In this document: piece after piece, positions 45,687 to 55,000 of the stretch
How the letters are laid out: each line of letters begins with the position of its first letter
How positions within the stretch are numbered: the first letter of the stretch is position 1
Assembly (NCBI GenBank): GCA_038210135.1
Contig: JBBQWZ010000042.1
Location: 1-63,065 of the forward strand
Length of the DNA stretch: 63,065 nt
Reading direction: 5' to 3'
From: JBBQWZ01 sp038210135
Lineage (GTDB): Bacteria; Acidobacteriota; Terriglobia; Bryobacterales; Bryobacteraceae
Position numbers and translations under genes: made by a program
Notes under the pieces: model-generated
Told to the model about the DNA's origin: nothing
What the model saw: the letters and a program-made list of their open reading frames with translations, nothing else
Database searches by the model: none

Positions 45687-46073
45687 ATGGATATCAAGCG
45701 CAGCGGTGGCATTCCTCCTCTCGGCCCGGATCAAACTACCGGGGCGGTTTCGGGCGATTTTGCGGCAAAGGTCGAATCGGCGGGCGGCCCGCAGGCGGCG
45801 GAAACCACCCGGCGTACGGCGCGGTCGAGCGTCGAGACCGAGGATCTGACGCGATTGAAGTCGGCGGTCAGCGGATTCACTGCTCGCGATCTCAATGACG
45901 CGGAGAAGACCAAAGCGGCGGTCGAGAAGGTGGCGCGGGAGCTGGTCGAGACCGGGACGCGATCGATGCCGGGGCTGACGGGCGAGCAAAAAGCCGATCT
46001 GGCGAAGTTCGCCGAGAGCGATCCGGTGATGTCGAACAAGATTTTGAGCTTCGTCCGCGAGCAAGTGGGATAG
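45687..46073 (+). CDS. Hypothetical protein; weak FlgM-like features
   Basis: 128 aa from the ATG giving MDIKRSGGIPPLG with GAGGAAACC upstream; a TTG frame adds five residues. Disordered start, then helices (DLTRLKSAVSGFTARDLNDA, KTKAAVEKVARELVETGTRS). The start and the DLTRLKSAV segment faintly recall FlgM anti-sigma factors, which would suit a locus with a FliA-like sigma, but length and spacing differ. Function unproven. Confidence 0.5.
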   Translation: MDIKRSGGIPPLGPDQTTGAVSGDFAAKVESAGGPQAAETTRRTARSSVETEDLTRLKSAVSGFTARDLNDAEKTKAAVEKVARELVETGTRSMPGLTGEQKADLAKFAESDPVMSNKILSFVREQVG

Positions 46074-46076
46074 ACT

Positions 46077-46511
46077 TTGCGGCTGCGGGTTGCTGTCAAA
46101 ACGAAGGCCGGCTCGAGCGCGCAGTCGTACGTGCTGAACCTTGCGCGGCCGGTGGCGCTTGGCCGCGGGCCGGAGAGCCTGGTCAGTTTCGACGGCGACG
46201 AGGTGTCGCGTGAGCACGTCTCGTTTGCGATTTCGCACGGACGGCTGGTGGTCACCGACCTGAGCAGCAACGGTTCCTGGCTGAATCGCTTCCGCTTGAA
46301 TCCCAACCAACCTTACCTGGTGAATCCCGGCGATCTGGTCGAGGTTCCGGGTTACGAGATTGCGGTGGTCGAGCTCGAAGATGACGCTCCGGCCGGCGCG
46401 TCGAGCGGCTTCGCGAAGAAACTCCCGTTCACTTTGAGCGGCACCGAGAAAATACTGTTGGCGGCGACGCTGGCGGTGATCGGGTTCTTCATTCTCTACT
46501 TGCGTTCGTAG
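46077..46511 (+). CDS. FHA-TM protein, SctD-like without periplasmic part
   Basis: A 144-aa protein from a TTG start four bases after the previous stop. Residues about 20-100 are an FHA domain: ALGRGPESLVSF, SREHVSF and LSSNGSWLN (canonical SxxH and NG). A TM helix (about 124-141) ends the chain with LYLRS. SctD proteins have an N-terminal cytosolic FHA fold, one TM helix and a large periplasmic ring part; here the last part is absent. It may anchor the phospho-signal of the locus kinase at the membrane ring. Confidence 0.72.
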   Translation: MRLRVAVKTKAGSSAQSYVLNLARPVALGRGPESLVSFDGDEVSREHVSFAISHGRLVVTDLSSNGSWLNRFRLNPNQPYLVNPGDLVEVPGYEIAVVELEDDAPAGASSGFAKKLPFTLSGTEKILLAATLAVIGFFILYLRS

Positions 46512-46559
46512 TCTTTACCTGCGTTCGCAGGCCTTCCTCGTTTGTAATTCTTTTTCCGC

Positions 46560-46586
46560 GCAACAAAGCTGCCGAGCTCTCGATAA
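46560..46586 (+). promoter_or_regulatory. Sigma-28-like box, copy 4 (before the hydrolase gene)
   Basis: GCAACAAA at 46560-46567, 11 nt, CTCGATAA at 46579-46586, thirty-two bases before the ATG at 46619. Same blocks and gap as copies 1-3. Confidence 0.62.
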
Positions 46587-46618
46587 CTCTTTTGAAAGCA
46601 GCTTGGAGGAAAAACAGT

Positions 46619-48250
46619 ATGCCGCCGATTACAGGGGTTGCACCAGGGTACGTGAACTTTCCGGAGGTCAGCGAAGGGGCGAAGGGCCAGACGGTCAGCG
46701 ACATCCAGACGTTGCTGAACCAGGCCGGCGCGAAGCTGAAGGTGGATGGCGATTGGGGGCCGAAGACCGATAAAGCGGTCCGCGACTTCCAGAGTAAGCA
46801 GGGGTTGGCGACGGACGGCATCGTGGGTCCGAAGACGATGACCGCGTTGATGTCCGGGGCGAGCGCCAAGGCGGAGGCGACGGCGCGAACCGCCTCCGCG
46901 GCGGGCGACCGGATGAACTTGGATCACGAGCTGTCGAGCCCGGATTCGAGGTTGTCGGTCGCGATCGGCAACGCGGAGGGTACTCGAAACGCGGACGGAA
47001 CGACGCGCGCCGCGTATCATGGCCACACAGATCCGGGGAATCAAAAAAGCAATTGCGGCACATTTTCGAAGCAGGATGGGCCGACGAATCCGAAGCAAGC
47101 GGACCAGGCGCAGTTGCGCGCCTTCCGGAACTTCCGCCCACAGTATGAGCAGGCTTGTGCGACGGCGCACCTGGATCCGTCGGATCCGCTTCTGGCGGCG
47201 AGCACGTTCGATCTCTACAATCAGTCGCCGGCGGCGGTGATGGAGCCGGGCGGATTCCTGAGCAAGTTCAAGGAGCTGCACGATAAGGGAGTGACTCCGG
47301 AGAGCGTCGTCAATGCGCGGATCCAATCCTTTTACAAGCCGGGTGCGGATAAGCCGACCGTTTCTGAAGTGCTTGCGGGGCCGGGCAAGCTGAAGGCCGA
47401 CCAGTTGCGGCGGACGACCGCCATCGAGGAAGTTCTGAACCGTCCGGCGACGAAGGCCGCCGAATCGGTTGGGAAAGCCAACGGGTCCAGCGAGGCGAAG
47501 ACCGTGGCCATGGCGCACGCCAAGGATCAGATCGTGCTGAACTCGACCGGTCCGCAAGTCGGACAGCTGAAGCAGGCTCTGAAAGATGCCGGCTTCTACG
47601 ACGGTCCGGTCAACGAGACGATGGGACATCAGGGGATGGAAGCGCTGAATCTGGCCACCAAGACGTTGGGGCTGAGCGGACCGGCGGATTCGCAAACGAT
47701 TCAGAAGATCGCGCAGTATGCGAAGTCGAGCAATCATCATGTGGAGGTCGATTTCGTTTCTCAGTTCGATCCGAAGGTGCCGGGCGATTATCCGGGTCAG
47801 CGCTCGGGGCTGAAGTGCGACAACGCGTGCCAGTACATGATGGAGCACAACAAGTCGGGCAAGCGGGTGACGCCGGGCGACTCGTCCGCGTACGAGCACA
47901 ATTTCAAAGCGGGCGGCATGGCGGATACGCAGATACAGTACATGGAGTCGCAACTCAAGAAGGGTTTGCCGGTGATGATCGGCGTCAATCATCCCAACGG
48001 GACGCAGGGAACGGGCAATCCGAACGGCACGAATCATTACCTGGTTGCGACCGGGATCCATTCGGACGCGAAAGGCCGCTACATCTCGTACAACAATCCG
48101 GTGCGCCAGCCGGGCGAAGAGGTGCGCGGAAAGGATACGAACCAGGAAAACCGCCTGTATCTTCGCAATGGCCAATTCGAACAGTTGAACTCGGGCGATC
48201 CGTATCAGTTGCGGACGGTGGTCGAGAACAAGACCAAGGGCAACGGTTAG
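46619..48250 (+). CDS. Peptidoglycan-binding, lysozyme-like and C39-like multidomain protein, no signal peptide
   Basis: 543 aa from the ATG after GGAGGAAAAAC; an upstream TTG frame is less likely. Domain 1 (about 20-80) is a peptidoglycan-binding repeat (VDGDWGPKTDKAVRDFQSK). Domain 2 (about 105-250) resembles a lysozyme-type muramidase (SVAIGNAEGTRNADGT, possible catalytic E120). A second peptidoglycan-binding-like repeat follows (QVGQLKQALKDAGFYDGPV). Domain 4 is C39/papain-like: C404 in CDNACQYMM, H473 in NHYLVATGI, N near 492. No export signal is present, yet the domains act on cell wall or peptides, so export by the type III machinery is plausible. Preceded by a sigma-28-like box. Confidence 0.75.
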   Translation: MPPITGVAPGYVNFPEVSEGAKGQTVSDIQTLLNQAGAKLKVDGDWGPKTDKAVRDFQSKQGLATDGIVGPKTMTALMSGASAKAEATARTASAAGDRMNLDHELSSPDSRLSVAIGNAEGTRNADGTTRAAYHGHTDPGNQKSNCGTFSKQDGPTNPKQADQAQLRAFRNFRPQYEQACATAHLDPSDPLLAASTFDLYNQSPAAVMEPGGFLSKFKELHDKGVTPESVVNARIQSFYKPGADKPTVSEVLAGPGKLKADQLRRTTAIEEVLNRPATKAAESVGKANGSSEAKTVAMAHAKDQIVLNSTGPQVGQLKQALKDAGFYDGPVNETMGHQGMEALNLATKTLGLSGPADSQTIQKIAQYAKSSNHHVEVDFVSQFDPKVPGDYPGQRSGLKCDNACQYMMEHNKSGKRVTPGDSSAYEHNFKAGGMADTQIQYMESQLKKGLPVMIGVNHPNGTQGTGNPNGTNHYLVATGIHSDAKGRYISYNNPVRQPGEEVRGKDTNQENRLYLRNGQFEQLNSGDPYQLRTVVENKTKGNG

Positions 48251-48314
48251 GGTTGCTGCCACGGACCTCCGGCTGGCGGGGTGGGGTTGCGGGTTTTGGG
48301 GTTAGTGATTTTCG

Positions 48315-48971
48315 TTAGGCGGCGGGCTTCAGGGTCACTGGATTTTGTGGGTTGGTGTTGGTTTTTTGCGGATTCGGGGTTGAGAGCGTTTGGGGTTCGG
48401 CGGATTGTTGCGGAACGAAGCCGATTTCCTCTAAGTGGATTGGTTTGTTTGCCATGGAGGCGGAGTGGGTCGCTAGAAGTTGGGCGGCTTGCTCCGCTTT
48501 TGCTTGCTCGTCGGCGTTTGCTGCTTGATCGGCTTCGGTTTCTTCTTCGGCATTGCGCTCGGATTGGAGAAGTCTGAATTTTTCGAAGAGTCCGTCGTGG
48601 GTTTTCTGGAGGCGACACTCGTGGCGTGAAAAGGCGTCGAGCATGCGGGCGGTGGCGAGGAGGTCGCCTCCGCGGACGTAGGTCAGCTCGAGGAGCCGCG
48701 CGGAACGCATGAGCTGCCAGCGGATTTCGACGACGCTCTTGAGCATTTGGATTTCGGCCAGAGTTTGCGGCTGGAATTCGGTTTCGTAGGAGGCTTCGAA
48801 TGCGTCGAAGGCGTCCTTGTCTTCGGCCGTATTTGGGTTGACGAGACGGCGCGAGTTCAGGCCGTGTTTCAAGGCGTTGTAGCGCGAGATGTCTTTGCCT
48901 GCGTCGGTGCGGGGGCCGGTCGATTTCCGGGCATTCTGCCGGTAGATTTCGGCGCGATCTTTGGGATCCAT
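48315..48971 (-). CDS. Acidobacterial small protein with KSTGPRT...KHGL motif
   Basis: A 218-aa protein. The N-terminus has NARKSTGPRTDAGKDISRYN followed by ALKHGLNS, the hallmark of a family that is common and often multicopy in Acidobacteria and Planctomycetes; its role is unknown. A helical middle (about 60-150) and an Ala/Gln/Pro-rich, disordered tail. Convergent with the hydrolase gene, 64 nt apart. The GGAGTC upstream of the ATG is a fair ribosome site. Confidence 0.7.
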   Translation of the reverse strand: MDPKDRAEIYRQNARKSTGPRTDAGKDISRYNALKHGLNSRRLVNPNTAEDKDAFDAFEASYETEFQPQTLAEIQMLKSVVEIRWQLMRSARLLELTYVRGGDLLATARMLDAFSRHECRLQKTHDGLFEKFRLLQSERNAEEETEADQAANADEQAKAEQAAQLLATHSASMANKPIHLEEIGFVPQQSAEPQTLSTPNPQKTNTNPQNPVTLKPAA

Positions 48972-49244
48972 GGGAGACTCCTTTTCCGGCCACGTTATAG
49001 CATGGCGGGAAGGCGGTTCCGGGGGATTTGGGTTGTAAATGATTGGCGAGGTTCGGTTTTCGGTTTGTGACTGGGTGGGGATGAGGGAGGAAAGATGGGG
49101 ATTGAGGTCGTTGTCCCTATTTCCGCTCCGGCTTCTTCGGCTTCTTCGGCTCCTTCGGCCTACGCTTCTGCCCCTGCCCCCGGCGCCGTTACGCGGGTGC
49201 GATGTTCGGGGGTAGAATACCGAGATGGTAAGGGGATGTCGGAT

Positions 49245-49781
49245 ATGAGCCTGGACGCCGTTCGCGCAAGCCGAGCGATCGGTGCGATGTTCTATGGCAT
49301 ATTTGGCGGCGTGTGGGTCGGTTATTCGGCTTGGAGGGGTCTGGAAAATCGCGTTCCAGCACTGATCGTGATTGCGGGCGTGACGCTCGGTGTGCTCGGA
49401 CTTGCATATCGCCGGTTCAGGGAGAACCGAACCGCACTCGCCTTGGAGCCGAAGACTCCCACATCAGAACGCCGAGACCGCTGGTTCCACATCATCAACG
49501 CCGGGCAATGGGTGGTGATTCTAGTGGTGGGAAACGTGCTTGCCAACAGCGGCAGGGGTGCGTGGGTAATCCCCGCGGCAATGTTTGTCGTCGGACTGCA
49601 CTTCATTCCGCTTGCGGGCTTGTTCCAGAACCCTCCACACTACATTACGGGAGCCGCTTTGATGCTGCAAGCTGCCATCTATCCCGGTTTCTTAGGACCT
49701 ACAAACGCGGTTGGTTCCTTGTGCGCGGGTTTAATCCTCTGGGCAAGCGCGCTTTGGGCGGTTCGCCCAAAACCCGCCTAG
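49245..49781 (+). CDS. Hypothetical multi-pass membrane protein
   Basis: 178 aa from MSLDAVRASRAIG, chosen because AAGGGG lies 9 nt before it; longer starts add low-complexity Ser/Ala/Pro. About six hydrophobic helices (for example ALIVIAGVTLGVLGLAY, WVVILVVGNVLA, WVIPAAMFVVGLHFI). Resembles small DUF-type membrane proteins, function unknown. The stop codon lies inside the inverted repeat that begins at 49778. Confidence 0.6.
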   Translation: MSLDAVRASRAIGAMFYGIFGGVWVGYSAWRGLENRVPALIVIAGVTLGVLGLAYRRFRENRTALALEPKTPTSERRDRWFHIINAGQWVVILVVGNVLANSGRGAWVIPAAMFVVGLHFIPLAGLFQNPPHYITGAALMLQAAIYPGFLGPTNAVGSLCAGLILWASALWAVRPKPA

Positions 49782-49898
49782 TGGGCTGTCCGCGATCGAC
49801 CTTTACCGTGGTTGACTGACGAAGAGTCCCCGCCCTTACGGGCGGGGTTAAACGTGAGAGATCCGCGTACTAAAGGGATCTCGCGGACATCCCACTAG
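49778..49898. repeat. 121-bp intergenic element with terminal inverted repeats and hairpin
   Basis: The ends pair: CTAGTGGGCTGTCCGCGA at 49778 and, on the other strand, CTAGTGGGATGTCCGCGA ending at 49898. Inside is a strong hairpin CCCCGCCC-TTAC-GGGCGGGG (49828-49847). The inner part (from 49788) is repeated at 58551-58636. Size and shape fit a REP/MITE-like element. Confidence 0.7.
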
Positions 49899-49974
49899 TC
49901 CCGGTGCGGCGTGGAGATTGTGCTAGGTTTGGACTCCGCCGGACCGGTTCGGGCCCACATTGTTTCGCGTACGT

Positions 49975-50023
49975 TGTCCGCTTCCGACGCAGCGCTTCGC
50001 GCTGCTCTGGGCGCGGCTCGGAT
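49975..50023. repeat. 49-bp dispersed repeat with internal palindrome, copy A
   Basis: Shared TGTCCGCT...GACGC...GCGCGGCTCGGAT layout with copy B at 58682-58730. The centre is a palindrome (AGCGCTTCGCGCT here, GCGCTCCTTCGGAGCGC in copy B): the stem bases differ but pairing is kept. Confidence 0.65.
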
Positions 50024-50086
50024 TTCTGACTCAGATTGACTCAAGGCTCGCCGGGCCGCTTCCTTTGGTTTTTCGTTCTCGTGTTT

Positions 50087-50120
50087 GGGTCCCGTCGCTT
50101 ACGCTCCGGGTTCAATCCGG
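50087..50120. repeat. 34-bp dispersed repeat, copy 1 of 2
   Basis: GGGTCCCGTCGCTTACGCTC begins here and GGGTCCCATCGCTTACGCTC begins at 51881, both continuing into (A/C)GGGTTCAA. The two flank the glycosyltransferase-like gene. Confidence 0.6.
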
Positions 50121-50237
50121 GGGGCAACAACTGTGCCACACAAGTCGACAGGATCGACTGTCTGCTGTCGACTTTCTACCATCGACTATCGACGATGTAG
50201 GGAAGATGGGGAGAGATTTCTGGGTTTCTGTCGCGAT

Positions 50238-51821
50238 CTAGGGGCGGCGTTCATCGGGGCGGAGGCGGTAGAGTCCTTCGCTTTTTGTCACTTCGATTGG
50301 CTCGATTCGAAGGCCCCTCGGAAGCGTTAGTGGGTCGCGATCGAGCGAGGTGCCTTGGAGGAGAAGGCAGGCTCCGCTGTCCACTAAGTCTTTCACTCGC
50401 GCGGTCACGTCGCTGCGATCGAAGGTTTCGAAATGCCCGCCGAATCGCTCGTAGAAGATCTGGGTGGGATACAGCCGAGCCAGGTCCGGCGCGGAAAACC
50501 GACTGGCGAAGCCGTCTCCGAAAAACAGTGCGAAGCCGGGGGCGGACGATCGATAGAATGCGATGGTCGTACAGCCTTGCTGGTGCTCGCGGACTTCGGC
50601 CAAGTGGGACATCGAGTCGCGATATTGCGATGCGAACTCCGCGATGTGGCGCAGGGCGCCACTCGATCGCCAAAGAGCAATTACGAAAATTGCCGTGCAG
50701 GCAACTGCGAGGATCCGGCGGATGCGCGGAGCAAGAGCTCCGGCGCGGAGTATCAGATAGACCGCCGGGATCAGGAACGACGTAAAGATCAAGCTCGGCA
50801 GCAGGTAATGCGCGGCGTAGTGTTTGATCGTCATCGCAATCTGGAGCGTGATGACGAGCAGGCCGGTCCACAGTAGTCGCTTCGCGGAATTGACGAAGGG
50901 GTCTGGACGAGCAGCAAAATTCAGCGCGACGAGTGCGAGCAGAATCAGGGCGCAGAAATGGAATAGATACGGCTCGGCGACGTAGCAGGCATAGAGGTTG
51001 CGAAGGAGACGATCGGCTTCAGGAAGACCGGCCTCTCCAGCCCCGTACGTTCCGCGGTGGGTTGCGATCGAAAGCAACCAAGCCCATACTCGCGGCCGCT
51101 GTTCTGCGATCGGCAAAAGTAGAATGATTCCGGTGGCGAGAAGCGCGGCAACGAATCGCCAGCGATCTTTCCACCGGGTGAACATGGCGACTACCAGGAG
51201 CAGCGGGAGGAACGTCACTTTGGTGACGATGCCGAAGGCGACGACGGCACCAGCGGCGAGCGGGTGGGCTTTGCGATCCCAAAGGACAGGCAGTAACAGG
51301 GCGATGAGGGCGTAGACGGCCGCGATCATGAGCGGTTCCGGCGCGACGCGGCAGAGCGCGAACAGATTCTCGCGGAAGACGAAGATACCGCTTTGGAGCA
51401 GCAAGGCGGCGGCGAGAGATGCCGCGTTACGCCACATGCTCCATCCGGCGGCGAAGAGGGCGGCGGCAACCAGGATGTTGAGTATTGCGTTGAGCGCGCG
51501 AAGGTAACTTTCCGGATCCGCGAGGACGGCGTCTTTGAGCCCGATGTTGGGATGGCGGGTGAGCATCCATCTCGCGGTGATGACGGCGGCGCCTAGTAGC
51601 TGCAAGGTGGTGCCGGGATGATCGGTATGTCCGGGAGCCTGAAAGCTTGCGACATTGATCGCGTTCATTAAGTAGCAATATTCCGGATCCTGATTGTCTC
51701 CGAGGTTGAACGGGCCACGGGCAGTTACGAGCCATTGCGAAATGAGGATGGAAAGCACGGGAGCGATCAGCAGGGCTAAGGCGGGGAGAGCCGCGCTCCG
51801 GTAACTAATTTTTCCAAGCAT
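50238..51821 (-). CDS. GT-C fold glycosyltransferase-like membrane protein
   Basis: A 527-aa polytopic protein with about 10-12 TM helices. The acidic motif GDNQDPEYCY in the first periplasmic loop (about 41-50) and the HTDHPGTT segment match the lipid-linked-sugar glycosyltransferase (GT-C, family 39/ArnT-like) layout, where an Asp in loop 1 is catalytic. The C-terminal soluble domain (about 400-527) is variable. Donor and acceptor unknown. Both flanks carry the same 34-bp repeat. Confidence 0.75.
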   Translation of the reverse strand: MLGKISYRSAALPALALLIAPVLSILISQWLVTARGPFNLGDNQDPEYCYLMNAINVASFQAPGHTDHPGTTLQLLGAAVITARWMLTRHPNIGLKDAVLADPESYLRALNAILNILVAAALFAAGWSMWRNAASLAAALLLQSGIFVFRENLFALCRVAPEPLMIAAVYALIALLLPVLWDRKAHPLAAGAVVAFGIVTKVTFLPLLLVVAMFTRWKDRWRFVAALLATGIILLLPIAEQRPRVWAWLLSIATHRGTYGAGEAGLPEADRLLRNLYACYVAEPYLFHFCALILLALVALNFAARPDPFVNSAKRLLWTGLLVITLQIAMTIKHYAAHYLLPSLIFTSFLIPAVYLILRAGALAPRIRRILAVACTAIFVIALWRSSGALRHIAEFASQYRDSMSHLAEVREHQQGCTTIAFYRSSAPGFALFFGDGFASRFSAPDLARLYPTQIFYERFGGHFETFDRSDVTARVKDLVDSGACLLLQGTSLDRDPLTLPRGLRIEPIEVTKSEGLYRLRPDERRP

Positions 51822-51880
51822 CAGGACCTATTTCAGTTTCCTCGAAAGATCGCGCAGGTACTCCGTCGGAAAGGAACGTA

Positions 51881-51914
51881 GGGTCCCATCGCTTACGCTC
51901 AGGGTTCAAGCTGG
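51881..51914. repeat. 34-bp dispersed repeat, copy 2 of 2
   Basis: Second copy of the element at 50087-50120, in the 250-bp gap before the TonB-dependent receptor; nothing else was recognised there apart from the receptor's ribosome site. Confidence 0.6.
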
Positions 51915-52074
51915 TGAGGCCGATGTTGGGTGCGGATGCGGCGCATGGTTACTGATCCCTTTTGCCTCGATGCCGGATGATAGCATTCCGATCGCGAAAG
52001 GCCGATTGCGGCGCGGTTCGCCTGTTGGTGTGACGGGTATTTGTTACACTCAGCCTCAAGGGAGAAATGCTGCT

Positions 52075-55000
52075 ATGTTCCGTGTTCTTGCCGCTCTTTG
52101 TCTGGCAATCAGTCTGTTTGCGCAGGGTACAACGTCTCGAGTTTTGGGTGTAGTCCAGGATTCTTCGGGCGGTGCCGTGTCGGGCGCGACAGTGAAGTTG
52201 ATTAGCGAAGGCACGAAGGCGGTCTTCACGACGACCAGTACGCAGGCGGGCACGTACGCATTTGAAGCGATTCAGTCGGGCAAGTATATCCTGACGGTCG
52301 AAACGCCGGGATTCAAGAAATATTCGACTTCAGAAGTGGCGGTGACGATCGGGCAACCGACGACGGTCAATGCGCGGCTCGAAGTGGGCGCGGTTTCCGA
52401 AGTCCTGAACGTCGCGGGAGCGGCGGAGACGGTGCAGACGAGCACGTCGGCGAATTTCGGCAACGTCATTGAAGAGAAGACGATCAAAGATTTGCCGATC
52501 GTGGGAACGCGCGGGCGCAACCCGATCGGGCTGGTCGATCTGCAGCCTGGAGTGATCGACACGCAGGCGATTTCGGGCGGCGCGGTGGCGGTATTCGGAG
52601 CGCGCGATCGCGCCTGGAATATTACGCTGGACGGAATCGACAACAACGAGAGCAGCAGCGGCGGGTCGAACTTCGCGCCGTTACGGACGAATCCGGATTC
52701 GCTGACGGAATTTCGCGTGATTACTTCGAACCCGGGCGCTGAATACGGCCGCAGCAGCGGCGCGCAGGTGGCGATGATTACGAAATCGGGCTCGAATGAT
52801 TTTCACGGAACGGGTTTCGACTTTTATCGCACGCCGCGGTTGAACGCGAACGAATGGCAGAACAACTTCAACAGCATTGGCAAGGCGCAGTTCGTGCAGC
52901 AGATTTTTGGCGGTTCGATTGGCGGTCCGGTTCTGATTCCGAAGTTGTATAACGGGAAAAACAAGACGTTCTTCTTTTTCAATTTTCAGGGCCTACGGGC
53001 GCTGTCGAGCGCGGGCGTGACGCGGACGGTGTACACGGCGCAGGCGCGGGCTGGAATATTCCGCTACGTTCCGGGGGCGCGCAATAATCCGGCGGGCTCG
53101 CCTGGCGCGTCGGTGGACGCGAGCGGAAATGTTGCCGCGGGGGTGACGGTGGCGACGTACAACATCGCCGCCAACGATCCTTTGAAGCTGGGTCTCGACA
53201 AGACGATTCAGGGCCTGATGAATTCTTCGCCGCTGCCGAACCGCTTCAACGTCGGAGACGGGTTGAATACGGCGGGCTACGCGTTCGCGGCCAACAGCCA
53301 GGAACGGCAGCACGATGTGACGATGAAGTTCGATCACATTATCGACGCGAAGAACACGGTGTACGCGCGCATTTCGTGGGGACAGCAGAACACCAATTGC
53401 GACGGCGGGAACGGCGGCTACGAGCTTTTTCCCGGCACGGGCTGCCAGGTAAACACGCTGCGCGATCCGAAGAATATGGCGTACAACTGGCGCTGGAATC
53501 CGACGTCGCGCCTGACGAACGAATTCGTATTCGGGCTGAATCAATTCGGTTTCATTTTCAATCAGCCGCCGGCCGACCTCAACAAGCTGTCGTTCGCCAA
53601 CGGCTCGCCGGTGGCTGTGCCGGCGGCCGACTTCGGCAATTCACGGACCTTGAAGACATGGCAATTCGTAGACAACCTGGCGTACCAGCTTGAAAAGCAC
53701 AGCCTGAAATTCGGGACGAATCTACGGCTGGGGCGCGAGGTCGATGCGCGTGGATCGGTGGCCGGATACAACGCGGCGACGGATGTGTACTTCAACGCCG
53801 ACATCGATAACGGGCTTTTCGGCATTCCGACAACGGGCATCAACACGTCGAACGACCTGGGGGCGCTGCGGACGGCGGTAAATTTCCTTCTCGGCCGGGT
53901 GAGCGAAGTGCAGCGCGGATTTGCCGCGGCAGACGGCAAGACGTTCTCGGAAGGGCTGCTGCCATTCAACGCGCATTGGAACGAATACGACTTCTACTTC
54001 CAGGATTCGTGGAAGGTGCGGCGGAACCTGACGGTGGATCTGGGCTTGCGCTGGGAAATCAAGATGGCGCCGACTTCGCCGGAGAATGTTCTTTCGCATC
54101 CGGATCAGGCATTAGTGTTCGGCGCCGCTCCGACGAATTCGGCGCAATGGGTGAAGGGCTCGATTTTCAAGAACAGCTACGGCAATCTCGGACCCTCGAT
54201 CGGAATCGCGTGGGATCCGTTCGGCACGGGCAAGACTTCGATCCGCGCGAACTACAGGATTGCGTACGATCGCGTGAATTCGTTCCTGTTCTCGTCGCAG
54301 GTGTTCAACAACCTGCCGGGCTACGTGTACGGATTTGACAACGCGACGCTGGGCCAGACGGACACGCGGCTGACGACGATCTCGCCGGTAAAGGCTCCGA
54401 GCAATGTGAGTCCGGCGGATTTCACGAAACCGGCGGCGTTTTCCTCCGGTTCGATCACGGTGGTGGATCCGAATCTGAAATTCGCGACGACGCACCAGTG
54501 GGCGTTTTCGATACAGCGCGAGGTCTGGAGAGGCGGCGTGATCGAAGCGAATTATATCGGGCGGCGGGCGTATCATCTGCTCGGCGCGTACGAGACGAAC
54601 CAGCCGAATCTATTCGCGCCGGGGATGCTCGATGCGTTCAACATCGTGAAGGCGGGCGGACAATCGACGCTGTTGAATGGCCTGTTCTCGGCTGACAGCC
54701 GGATCACGGCGGGGAAGACGGAGTCGGATGTGATCCGCGCCAATTTCGTTTCGCAGCTCAGCTTAAACAGCTATGCGGCCATCCTGAGTTCTCTGGGACG
54801 CCGTATCCAGGGCACCGGAGCCGCGGCGAAGAGCGTGACGGCGCTTTCGGGTGCGGGCCCTTACGCGGTGATTCCGTTCCCGCAATTCTCCGGCACGACG
54901 AATGTCATCGACTCGAATGATTTCTCGACATACAACGGCATGGTGCTGCAGCTTCAGCAGCGTTACCGCAACGGGATTTTCTTTCAGTTCAGCTACACGT

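Larger units (their letters stand above)
49782..50237. other. 456-bp intergenic stretch made of repeats
   Basis: No gene recognised. It holds the 121-bp element's right part, a 49-bp repeat (49975-50023) also found at 58682-58730 and in a diverged form at 16082-16131, and a 34-bp repeat (50087-50120) also found at 51881-51914. Confidence 0.6.

Noticed and set aside
45114..46310. 398-aa minus-strand open frame across the TPR and FHA genes
   Set aside because: Arg-rich shadow; three convincing plus-strand genes with ribosome sites cover it.
46496..48262. 588-aa open frame on the minus strand opposite the hydrolase gene
   Set aside because: Arg/His-rich shadow of a G+C-rich coding strand; the plus frame has clear domains and a ribosome site.
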